Positions 34,490-44,253 of a stretch of DNA of 48,781 nucleotides are shown here, piece by piece. Below the pieces are notes generated by a model. The model made no database searches. It was not told the DNA's origin and saw only the letters and a list, made by a program, of their open reading frames with translations. The position numbers and the translations under genes were made by a program. How positions within the stretch are numbered: position 1 is the first letter of the stretch; each line of letters opens with the position of its first letter. Source of the DNA: Lachnospiraceae bacterium (GTDB lineage: Bacteria > Bacillota > Clostridia > Lachnospirales > Lachnospiraceae); the NCBI GenBank assembly GCA_028696165.1, contig JAQVHQ010000007.1, forward strand, positions 42,016-90,796, read 5' to 3'.

Positions 34490-35608
34490 CTAAAGCACCC
34501 CCATTTCCTTCAGAATATCCTGCAGAATCTGCTCCTGTTTTTTACTCATATCCTGATTATTACTCTGTCCACGGTAAAATTCCTGAAAAAGTTCCATGGG
34601 TGACTGATTCTCCAGATTTTCAGAAAACACCTGCGATGCGCCTTCCATCTGTTTTCCATTATCTACAGCCAGATTCATAATATTGGGATAATTGGTTCGA
34701 AGAGTTCCGATTGCATCCATAGGAACCAGCTCATCCTTTAAAACCACTCTGATATAATCCTCTGAATAAGTATAGCCCATGACCTCTTCCAGAGTTCCTT
34801 CCACCTGGCGCATATCATGCAGCGGTGTATACGGGATCTGCTCTATAGTAATCTGACCTTTCTCTTTTAAATCTATTAATGTGGCTGATTTATGATGATT
34901 TTTCTCCGAAAAAGAATATTTTAAAATAGAGCCACTATATCGTATGGTCTCTCTTTTTACGTACTGAGGTCCATGAATATGCCCCAGAGCCACATAATCA
35001 AACTTATCAAATAGTTCCGCTGAGATATTATCCAATCCACCGATGATATGTTCTTCTGAATCACAGATATCTGCCCCTGTTACAAACTGATGCGCAAGAA
35101 GTATATTCCTCTGTGAATCGTCCACCGGGGTATGTTCTAACACTACCCGGATAGCATCTTCATAAGTATCAATAGCTTCCTCCGGATAAAAAGTGCGTAC
35201 CTGTACCGGTTTTAAAAATGGAAGCAGATATATATTAAGACTTCCATATTCATCCCCGGCCATATAAGAGTCCAGATGTCCCTGAAATGCTTTGGATACA
35301 TAGACGCTGCTTTCTTCAAGAAGTGATGCACAATAGGAAATTCTCTCTGCCGAATCATGATTTCCACTGATGATATATACCGCTTTGCCAGTCCCGGCTA
35401 ATCCGGTAAGGAAGCTGTCCACCATAGCTACCGCCTCAGCAGACGGCATGGACTTATCATATAAATCCCCGGCAATTAATATGCCGTCACACTGGTATTC
35501 TGCCACCATGTCCTGAATCTGATTTAAAATAACCTTCTGGTCTTCCACCATGGAAAATTCATTAACTCTTTTTCCTATATGTAAATCTCCTACATGTAAA
35601 TATCGCAA
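34490..35608 (-). CDS. sbcD: Exonuclease SbcD, Mre11-like nuclease subunit
   Basis: A 372-residue metallophosphatase nuclease. The metal-binding motifs are LHVGDLHIGKR (about 4-14), IAGDLYDK, ISGNHDSAER and ALGHIHGPQ. The C-terminal part (about 290-372) is the SbcC-contacting region. The start codon is TTG 35608, seven bases after AGGAGG. With sbcC it forms a two-gene operon. Confidence 0.96.
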   Translation of the reverse strand: MRYLHVGDLHIGKRVNEFSMVEDQKVILNQIQDMVAEYQCDGILIAGDLYDKSMPSAEAVAMVDSFLTGLAGTGKAVYIISGNHDSAERISYCASLLEESSVYVSKAFQGHLDSYMAGDEYGSLNIYLLPFLKPVQVRTFYPEEAIDTYEDAIRVVLEHTPVDDSQRNILLAHQFVTGADICDSEEHIIGGLDNISAELFDKFDYVALGHIHGPQYVKRETIRYSGSILKYSFSEKNHHKSATLIDLKEKGQITIEQIPYTPLHDMRQVEGTLEEVMGYTYSEDYIRVVLKDELVPMDAIGTLRTNYPNIMNLAVDNGKQMEGASQVFSENLENQSPMELFQEFYRGQSNNQDMSKKQEQILQDILKEMGVL

Positions 35609-35656
35609 AATGTTTCCTCCTGTTATGTCTGTAAAAGCTCATATTCTGTCAGATTT

Positions 35657-35680
35657 AAAAGAGGTCCCTTAAGGACCTCC
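35657..35680 (-). terminator. Intrinsic terminator after the carbonic anhydrase gene
   Basis: GAGGTCC (35661-35667) and GGACCTC (35673-35679) form a stem followed on the minus strand by TTTTAAATC. It probably ends the long glp operon. Confidence 0.75.
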
Positions 35681-35705
35681 TTTAAGATGTCTGGCTTCTC
35701 AGCGA

Positions 35706-36245
35706 CTATACTTCTACCAGCTCTCCGGTTTCAGAATTCATAATATATCCCAGTATGGTCACACTCTTTGGAATCAATGGATGTATCTTCAGACTGTGAA
35801 CAGTCTCCTGCACCGATTCCTCTACACTGTTAAATCCTCTTAACCAATGATCGAAGTCGATTCCGCTGTGTTTGATAATATCGATATGCTCTTCATCCAC
35901 CCCGCGTTCAATTAACTGTTCAATCATTTCCTGCGGATTAAGTCCCTGTACCCCGCAGTCTGTATGTCCAATAACCATAATCTGTTCCACATGAAGTTCT
36001 AAGATGGCAACCAGAAGGCTTCGAACTACAGAACCATATGGATGTGTGATAACACCGCCTGCATTTTTGATAATCTTGGCATCTCCATTTTTGATTCCAA
36101 GGGCTGCCGGCAGCAATTCTGTAAGTCGTGTATCCATACAAGTCAAAATAGCCAATTTTTTATCTGGATATTTGCTGGTTGCATACTGCTCATATTTTTT
36201 TTCTTCTACAAATTTTCTGTTGTATTCCAAAATGTCATTTATCAT
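35706..36245 (-). CDS. Beta-class carbonic anhydrase
   Basis: A 179-residue zinc enzyme interconverting CO2 and bicarbonate. The zinc ligands and active-site pair are visible: C36 and D38/R40 in LTCMDTRL, H94 and C97 in IGHTDCG. The conserved NAGGVITHPYGSVVRSLLVA segment lies between. The frame extends to 36266, but ATG 36245 (MINDILEYN) is better supported. It lies 38 nt after the GGDEF/EAL gene and before a terminator, as the last gene of the run. Confidence 0.94.
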   Translation of the reverse strand: MINDILEYNRKFVEEKKYEQYATSKYPDKKLAILTCMDTRLTELLPAALGIKNGDAKIIKNAGGVITHPYGSVVRSLLVAILELHVEQIMVIGHTDCGVQGLNPQEMIEQLIERGVDEEHIDIIKHSGIDFDHWLRGFNSVEESVQETVHSLKIHPLIPKSVTILGYIMNSETGELVEV

Positions 36246-36283
36246 AATTGGTAATCTTCCTTTCAATTCTCTCTTTTGCTTTT

Positions 36284-39200
36284 TTATTTGCTTTCTTTAT
36301 ATTTGTTCTCTTCCAAGGGAAGAAGCACCGCATAATACCGGGAAATAAGTCCTGAACGTTCTGCCTGTCTGGCACTTACCACTACTGGTATATACCGGTT
36401 CTTTTTATTTTTCATCCGAATCTGCACTGCAAAAACTTCTCCGCTTATGGCACCTTCTATAACCAGCCGGCTTAAACGCTCCCGGTCATCCGGGTGAATC
36501 CATTCTTTTACATTTTCCTGTATATCTGAATGACTGTTTTCTCCCAACATATGATAAAATATATGATTTCCAAAAACGATATGGACCCCTGCTGTGTCAC
36601 AGTCACATACCGCCACGGCAGCGGGTATACTTTCCATAATAGCCGTGCGATCCACCACTGTATCCTCACTCTGATTTCCAATCACTTTACTTAAAAGTTC
36701 TGTACCCTGTATCTTCTGATAGTACTCCCTTTTCCGGTTATACATCTCATGATCGGCTCTTTTTACCATCTCTGCGATATCACAGGATTCCTTCTGCCAG
36801 ACAGTCCCACAAGTAGCCAGTGTAGAGTCCCCCTCTGAAAGACGTTCTCGAAGTTTTTCTGCTTTGCAAATAAAATCTTCCTCTCTACAACCCTCGAGGA
36901 TAACCAGGAACTCATCCCCGCTGATGCGAAAAATTTTTTTTTTTGAAAACATACTCTGCAGAATTTCCGCCAGCATCTTTATATACCGGTCTCCATATTC
37001 GTGACCGAAAGTATCATTGATTTTCTTCAATCCATTTAAATCCAGGAACATAACACCCGCTGATTCATTGCGCATACTTCTGTATTCTGTGATATATCGG
37101 GCATAGCTGTTGCGGTTTTGCAGTCCCGTAAGATTATCGCTGTAGCTTAACACTTCTAACCTGGTAGTCAATTGATGCTTGCTTATTTCATTCGATATAA
37201 AGTACGTCAGGTGATTCAGAAAATAAGTGTTATTTTTATAGGCTCTGGGATTATCTACTCCCATGAACCCCTGCAGCATAAAATCCTGATAGAATGGAAT
37301 TACAATCAGACTGTTAATTCCCTGTGGCTGCAGCAAAGCATATTCTTCCGGACGTTCCTCTTTGATATCCTCCAGATTCTTAATCCAGATATTTCGATGT
37401 GCACGGAATTCTTCCATCCAATATTCATTTACTTTCAACGGGACCTCTTTTAGATAATCTATCTGTGAAGCAATTCCCGGAGCACACCGCTCATATGTAT
37501 TGATGGATATCTCTTTTTTCCAGTCAAACTCAAAGATATACGAACGGTCTGCTTTGTAAAATTCCAGAATAGTATCCATAACCATATTAATAGTAGAATC
37601 CATGTCCTTCGTACTTATTAATTTTTCTACACATTCAACAATACTTTTTTCTGTCTCCAGCACCGATTTTTGATTTTCGATACTCTCTCTGTCAAATCCA
37701 AGCATAGAAAAATATGATTCTAACTGAAACTTGTGGAATTTCTCATAATACTCATCAGCCGGGAGCGGCCGTCCATAGTAATAGCCCTGCAGCAGCTGCG
37801 GCCGGTATCCTATCACCATCTGCTCTATATCCTGATTTTCAATTCCTTCTATACATACATTAATATGATTTTCCCGGCAAAGACTGATGATATGGCGGAT
37901 AATCGACTGATCTTTTTCCGATTCCATCAGTCTGGATACAAAGGAATAATCCAGTTTTACCCAGTCCACCGGCAGTATACGCAGCACGCTTAGAGACGCA
38001 TAGCCTGTCCCAAAATCATCCAGTGAAGTCTGAATGCCATGCTCCTGCAGGTAGCTTAATGTATCTGTCAATTCTGTTATATCCTCGATGGAACAACTCT
38101 CTGTTAATTCCAGTATCAGCTTACTGGCCGGATAGTGTAGTCTGGCCAATTCGTCCACCACAAATTTTTTAAAATCCGGATCGCGAAACTGTATGTAAGA
38201 GACGTTCACTGATACATAGTGATTGATATCAGAACCTTCCCAGATTAACATCTGCTCTAATGCTGTACGCAGAACCCATTTTCCCACTTCCGATATCTTT
38301 CCTGATTTTTCCAGCAGTGGAATAAATACAGAGGGCGGAATATTGCCGCCTATCTCTTCATTGTAATAGCGAAGCAGTGTCTCTGCTCCAAACAGTGAAA
38401 CCTGTTCTAAGTCAATCTGTGGCTGATAGTTAAGGCTAAATCCCTTAAAATTATTCCGTATACTCTCTAAAAGTGCTTCCTGGATTCTTTGATTATATAA
38501 CTTTTCATGGAAGAGCTCCCTGGAAAAGAATACCACATGACCCCTGCCCTTATGCTTGGCAGTCTCCAATGCATACTCCAAATCCGAAAAGATCATATCC
38601 CGGTCCTGATTAGCCTGAGTACTGATAAGTGCCCCTGTTGAATAGGACAAATACAAAGTCCGGTTCTCTACAATCATCTGACTGGCTAAAACATTATGAA
38701 GCCTGTCGGCAAAATTTCTAAGTTCTTCCTCTCCAAATCCTGGACATATACAGGCAAATTTATCTCCATCCAGTCGATAAATAGAGGTATCTGAGGTCTT
38801 AATTGCAGTAATAATAGATGCAATACGTCTCAATACTTTATTGCCAAATTCAAATCCGAAACTGTCATTTATATGTTTAAAATCGTCTACTCCTATCAAA
38901 AGAAGACCATACAGATTATCAAAATTCTGGACAATCTGATTTAAGTCGTTATGAAACTGCGCTAAACTATACAAATTAGTTCCGGAGTCATACTTTGTAT
39001 CGGTACCAAAATGTGCGATAGTACCCACAAAAAGTTCTGCCTGACCCTTTTTATCCTTTATCACCCGGCCAGTACAATGAACCCAGACATAACTTCCTTT
39101 TGCATTGGTCACCCGATACTCACAGCTATGATTTTCTTTTATTCCCTGAAATACCTGTTCAATATCTTTCTGAAATATATGGCGATCCTCCGGATGAATC

Positions 39201-39382
39201 TTTGGTATCCAGATTTCAGTAAAATTCTCCATATATTCCTCTGGAAGTCCAAAATATTCCACTGCATATTTCGACCATCTGGAAATGTTCGATTTCATAT
39301 CACATAAATATATCATATAATGTTCCGAACATTGTGCTAAGGCATTAAATAATTTGTCATCTAAGTTTGCTCTTTTCTTCAT
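36284..39382 (-). CDS. Multidomain cyclic di-GMP protein: PAS-GGDEF-EAL-GAF-GGDEF-PAS
   Basis: A 1032-residue cytoplasmic signalling protein; no transmembrane segment is evident. A PAS domain (about 15-125) is followed by a GGDEF domain with a degenerate motif DGDKF (205-209), probably inactive as a cyclase. An EAL domain (about 300-550) follows, with ETL in place of EAL (E334), N393, E425, DDFGTG (455-460), K476 and E512, so most catalytic residues are kept. A GAF-like domain (about 575-735), a second GGDEF domain with intact SGDEF (821-825) and a C-terminal PAS (about 910-1025) complete it. It may both make and degrade cyclic di-GMP. It begins six bases after the DUF1667 stop, in the glycerol operon. 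The ribosome site is weak. Confidence 0.88.
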   Translation of the reverse strand: MKKRANLDDKLFNALAQCSEHYMIYLCDMKSNISRWSKYAVEYFGLPEEYMENFTEIWIPKIHPEDRHIFQKDIEQVFQGIKENHSCEYRVTNAKGSYVWVHCTGRVIKDKKGQAELFVGTIAHFGTDTKYDSGTNLYSLAQFHNDLNQIVQNFDNLYGLLLIGVDDFKHINDSFGFEFGNKVLRRIASIITAIKTSDTSIYRLDGDKFACICPGFGEEELRNFADRLHNVLASQMIVENRTLYLSYSTGALISTQANQDRDMIFSDLEYALETAKHKGRGHVVFFSRELFHEKLYNQRIQEALLESIRNNFKGFSLNYQPQIDLEQVSLFGAETLLRYYNEEIGGNIPPSVFIPLLEKSGKISEVGKWVLRTALEQMLIWEGSDINHYVSVNVSYIQFRDPDFKKFVVDELARLHYPASKLILELTESCSIEDITELTDTLSYLQEHGIQTSLDDFGTGYASLSVLRILPVDWVKLDYSFVSRLMESEKDQSIIRHIISLCRENHINVCIEGIENQDIEQMVIGYRPQLLQGYYYGRPLPADEYYEKFHKFQLESYFSMLGFDRESIENQKSVLETEKSIVECVEKLISTKDMDSTINMVMDTILEFYKADRSYIFEFDWKKEISINTYERCAPGIASQIDYLKEVPLKVNEYWMEEFRAHRNIWIKNLEDIKEERPEEYALLQPQGINSLIVIPFYQDFMLQGFMGVDNPRAYKNNTYFLNHLTYFISNEISKHQLTTRLEVLSYSDNLTGLQNRNSYARYITEYRSMRNESAGVMFLDLNGLKKINDTFGHEYGDRYIKMLAEILQSMFSKKKIFRISGDEFLVILEGCREEDFICKAEKLRERLSEGDSTLATCGTVWQKESCDIAEMVKRADHEMYNRKREYYQKIQGTELLSKVIGNQSEDTVVDRTAIMESIPAAVAVCDCDTAGVHIVFGNHIFYHMLGENSHSDIQENVKEWIHPDDRERLSRLVIEGAISGEVFAVQIRMKNKKNRYIPVVVSARQAERSGLISRYYAVLLPLEENKYKESK

Positions 39383-39388
39383 ATACTA

Positions 39389-39766
39389 TTACAACCTGCT
39401 TTCCACAGCTCTTTGATTCTTTGTAGCAATTAAATCCACCCCGGTATCCGCTACATTTTTTAGCACTACCTGACCAATCTGTATGGGGGCTTCTACCTGA
39501 ATCTCGTGTATCGCTTCCATACATGCCCAGATTTTATCTTTTGGAATATCCTGTGCTGTTTTCACCGATACTACAGGATTTTCTCCGTTTTTCACTCTCA
39601 CTGTACTAGTCACTATACGCGTGGGATTGGTTACTTCTTTTCTGCCATATATATCACCGCGCTTACAGGTATTGCCTGTGAGACTTACCACTTCTTTGTC
39701 CTGCATAGTAACAGTAAGCGTACAGCCCATGGGACAGCCGATACAGGTTAATTCTCTCTTCTCCAT
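39389..39766 (-). CDS. DUF1667 protein, cysteine-rich partner of the FAD oxidoreductases
   Basis: A 125-residue protein with an N-terminal cysteine cluster CIGCPMGC (C8, C11, C15) and C34 in NTCKRGD, suggesting an iron-sulfur or zinc site. This family is regularly found behind the two FAD proteins of anaerobic glycerol-3-phosphate operons and is thought to act in electron transfer with them. It starts four bases after the preceding gene with a GGAGG site. The exact chemistry is not known to me. Confidence 0.9.
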   Translation of the reverse strand: MEKRELTCIGCPMGCTLTVTMQDKEVVSLTGNTCKRGDIYGRKEVTNPTRIVTSTVRVKNGENPVVSVKTAQDIPKDKIWACMEAIHEIQVEAPIQIGQVVLKNVADTGVDLIATKNQRAVESRL

Positions 39767-39769
39767 CGT

Positions 39770-41035
39770 CTATTCCTCCTCTATCCTCACTGTAATCTTT
39801 TGAAGTTTTGGATACTTCTGCAGTTCTTCCTGCTTAAGTATTACTGTTTCCATCTCCCCCGGCGCAAGTACCTGACGTTTTTTATGCTGAATCCTTTTAT
39901 CATCTAAGTATACACTAACATAAGCACCTGTGTACACACTTCCTACACGAAAACGCAGAGTCTGATTACTGCGCATCCTTTGTATATCCAGCGTTTCCGG
40001 AACTGTATAACGCACCCCTTCTCCAGTATTTACCGGAATTTCTTTACGCGCTGCATACATTTCTTTATTTTTTATGTAATGTGCAGCATTTTCTCCTGCC
40101 ATAGAAGCTTCTTCTGATACATAATCTACCAGATCATGCACATGAAGGACATTACCACAGGCAAATATTCCCTCTACGCTGGTTTCTAAACTTTCATTAA
40201 CCACTGGACCACGGGTAACAGAACCTATCTGGATTCCTGCTGACTTAGACAGTTCATTTTCCGGTATCAATCCTACCGATAGGAGCAAAGTATCACACTT
40301 ATACTGTATTTCAGTTCCGGGAACCGGTCTTCTGTTTTCATCCACCTGAGCAAGCGTTACTCCTGTAAGGCGTTCTTTTCCCTGGATATCGATAACCGTA
40401 TGGCTCAGCTTCAGCGGAATATTATAATCATCTAAGCACTGTACTATATTTCTCTTTAATCCTCCTGAATACGGCATAACTTCTGCCACAACTTTTACTT
40501 TAGCACCTTTTAAAGTCATACGTCTTGCCATAATCAGTCCTATATCTCCGGAACCCAGAATGACTACTTCCCGTCCTGGCATAAAACCTTCTATATTGAC
40601 CAGACGCTGTGCAGTTCCTGCTGAGAAGATTCCTGCCGGACGATATCCCGGAATATTAAGAGCTCCCCTTGGGCGTTCTCTGCACCCCATGGCAAGCACA
40701 ATGGCCTTTGCCTGTATGTCAAACAATCCATCTTCCCTGTTCATGGCGGTAACTGTTTTTTCTTTTGTAATATTTAAAACCATTGTATGCAGCTTGTAAG
40801 GAATAGCCTCTTCCTGTACTTTTTCTATAAAACGGGCCGCATATTCAGGTCCTGTCAGTTCTTCTGAAAAAGTGTGCAGTCCAAATCCATTATGAATACA
40901 CTGATTTAGAATGCCGCCTAGTTCTCCATCTCTCTCCAGAATAAGTATATCTTCTACTCCCTGTTTTCTCGCTGCCACTGCTGCTGCAAGGCCTGCCGGT
41001 CCACCGCCTATTATAACCAAATCACATTGTGTCAT
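39770..41035 (-). CDS. FAD/NAD(P)-binding oxidoreductase of the glycerol-3-phosphate operon
   Basis: A 421-residue flavoprotein. Dinucleotide motifs are GGGPAGLAAAVAARKQG (about 11) and a second Rossmann motif VVILGSGDIGLIMARR (about 160). The ATG-like motif near ETSVEGIFACGNVLHVHDLVD closes the FAD site. The last roughly 80 residues are a beta-rich extension. It resembles the HcnB/opine-oxidase type of subunit and probably passes electrons between the dehydrogenase and an acceptor. The preceding gene encodes the partner. Confidence 0.9.
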   Translation of the reverse strand: MTQCDLVIIGGGPAGLAAAVAARKQGVEDILILERDGELGGILNQCIHNGFGLHTFSEELTGPEYAARFIEKVQEEAIPYKLHTMVLNITKEKTVTAMNREDGLFDIQAKAIVLAMGCRERPRGALNIPGYRPAGIFSAGTAQRLVNIEGFMPGREVVILGSGDIGLIMARRMTLKGAKVKVVAEVMPYSGGLKRNIVQCLDDYNIPLKLSHTVIDIQGKERLTGVTLAQVDENRRPVPGTEIQYKCDTLLLSVGLIPENELSKSAGIQIGSVTRGPVVNESLETSVEGIFACGNVLHVHDLVDYVSEEASMAGENAAHYIKNKEMYAARKEIPVNTGEGVRYTVPETLDIQRMRSNQTLRFRVGSVYTGAYVSVYLDDKRIQHKKRQVLAPGEMETVILKQEELQKYPKLQKITVRIEEE

Positions 41036-41088
41036 AAATTTCCTCCCTGAGAAACATCGCTGTTATATAATTTTATAATAAGTAGACT

Positions 41089-42522
41089 TTATTTTTTCAA
41101 AATAAAAGATTCCGGACCCGATTTGCAAATCTCTGTCTGCGAGATTTCCAGTTCTCTTGCCATAATCTCCATGGTTTTCGGAGAACAGAATCCTGACTGG
41201 CATCTTCCCATACCGGCTCTTGTTCGTCTCTTTATCCCGTCCAGGGTTCTTGCACCTAAAGGGCGATTAATTGCATCTATGATTTCCCCTTCTGTCACGT
41301 TTTCACATCGACAGATGATAGTTCCATAAGAAGGATTCTCCTTAATAAGCTGATTCCTCTCTTCCGGTGATAAATCCCCTGGATTTAAAATTCCCTTACG
41401 AGTTCCTGTAAATTCAGGATTTTTCTTCCATTTAAAATGCTCCTGCAAAAGCCCCGCTACATACTCACCTATTGCCGGTGCACTGGTAAGTCCCGGGGAT
41501 TCAATACCTGCACAGTCCACAAACCCTGGAGCATCCTTTACCTCTCCTATGATAAATTCATGACCATCTTCATGAGCACGCAATCCGGCAAAAGAAGTAA
41601 TAACCTCCCAAAGCGGCGGATTTACAACCATACGACCGGCTTTTTCTCTAATCTGATCTAAACCTTCCTGAGTTGTCTGATTTCCTTCTTTGTCTTCCAC
41701 GTCAATCGCTGTAGGACCTACCATCAGATTACCATGAGTCGTAGGTGTTACCAGCACACCCTTGCCTTTTTCGTCAGGAAGCTGGAATATGGTATGACTG
41801 ACATAATCCCCTACTGCATGATCCATAAGCATATAATCTCCGCGCCTCTGCACGATGTGAATCTTTTCCTCACTGACCATATTGTGCAGCACATCTGCAT
41901 ACACACCTGCTGCATTTACCACAAATCTGCTTTGAAATTCACCATTATTTGTCTTAACAGACCAACCATCCTGTTCACGGTCAAGTTCTCTTACTTCTGT
42001 ATGGAAATAAAACTTCACTCCATTGGTGCAGGCATTTTCAGCCAATGCGATATTAAGTCCAAAGGGACATACGATACCACCTGAAGGTGCATAAATAGCT
42101 GCCACCGTGTCCGGTGAAATATTCGGTTCCAATTCTCTGGCCTTTTTACCGTCTAACAACTGCAGTCCCGGCACTCCGTTTACGATGCCCTGTTCATATA
42201 GCGCAGTCAATTTATCCTTCTTATCTTCTTCCAGACAAAGTACCATGGAACCATTTCTCTTAAAAGGGAAATCCAGCTCTTTTGAAAGGCTTTCCATAAG
42301 GAAATTTCCTCTGACATTCATTTTTGCCATCATAGATCCCGGCTTTGCATCATGTCCGGCATGGACAATCCCACTGTTTGCTTTCGACGTTCCACAACAG
42401 ACATCCTCAGACTTTTCCAACACACAAAAATTTCCCTCATAGCGGGACAATTCTCTTGCAATTGCACACCCGGATACACCGGCTCCGATAATAATCACAT
42501 CATACATATCCTGTCCCCTCAT
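41089..42522 (-). CDS. glpA: Anaerobic glycerol-3-phosphate dehydrogenase-like FAD protein with BFD-type 2Fe-2S domain
   Basis: A 477-residue flavoprotein. The FAD motif GAGVSGCAIARELSRYE starts near residue 13. The DAO-type substrate domain fills the middle. A BFD-like [2Fe-2S] domain (about 398-445) has the cysteines CRCENVTEG...GRCQSGFC. Clustering with glpK and DUF1667 points to oxidation of glycerol-3-phosphate to dihydroxyacetone phosphate. ATG 42522 follows AAGGAG; a second ATG at 42507, giving MYDVIIIG, is also possible. The symbol follows the E. coli GlpA analogy. Confidence 0.85.
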   Translation of the reverse strand: MRGQDMYDVIIIGAGVSGCAIARELSRYEGNFCVLEKSEDVCCGTSKANSGIVHAGHDAKPGSMMAKMNVRGNFLMESLSKELDFPFKRNGSMVLCLEEDKKDKLTALYEQGIVNGVPGLQLLDGKKARELEPNISPDTVAAIYAPSGGIVCPFGLNIALAENACTNGVKFYFHTEVRELDREQDGWSVKTNNGEFQSRFVVNAAGVYADVLHNMVSEEKIHIVQRRGDYMLMDHAVGDYVSHTIFQLPDEKGKGVLVTPTTHGNLMVGPTAIDVEDKEGNQTTQEGLDQIREKAGRMVVNPPLWEVITSFAGLRAHEDGHEFIIGEVKDAPGFVDCAGIESPGLTSAPAIGEYVAGLLQEHFKWKKNPEFTGTRKGILNPGDLSPEERNQLIKENPSYGTIICRCENVTEGEIIDAINRPLGARTLDGIKRRTRAGMGRCQSGFCSPKTMEIMARELEISQTEICKSGPESFILKK

Positions 42523-42524
42523 TT

Positions 42525-44042
<1,518 letters not shown>

Positions 44043-44101
44043 TTAGAAATAAGTCTTTTGAAAATATTGCGACCCTATTCCAAGATAGCATATACCTATA
44101 T

Positions 44102-44130
44102 ATTATACTTTTTTCTAAATAATTGCCAGT
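44102..44130 (-). promoter_or_regulatory. Possible promoter of the glp operon
   Basis: Minus strand has TATAAT (44102-44107). The best upstream hexamer, CTGGCA, lies 16 bp away and matches the consensus only partly. No clear catabolite-repression site was seen. The leader would be about 75 nt. Confidence 0.45.
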
Positions 44131-44178
44131 AAAATGACAAAATAGTCCTCATATTTGTAAATAATAGACAATACAAAT

Positions 44179-44241
44179 AGAAGAAACCGGAATTTATCAG
44201 CTCCACCCTATGTTTTGCACTGATAAATCACGGTTTCTTCT
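44179..44241 (-). terminator. Bulged hairpin terminator after the alpha-xylosidase gene
   Basis: Arms AGAAGAAACCG (44179-44189) and CGGTTTCTTCT (44231-44241) pair perfectly. After a two-base internal loop, ATTTATCAG (44192-44200) pairs with CTGATAAAT (44220-44228). The minus-strand tail is only moderately T-rich. Confidence 0.7.
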
Positions 44242-44253
44242 ATAAAATATTAC

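Noticed and set aside
33789-34680. Plus-strand frames of 111 and 153 codons opposite sbcC and sbcD
   Set aside because: Antisense shadows of well-conserved genes, without start signals.
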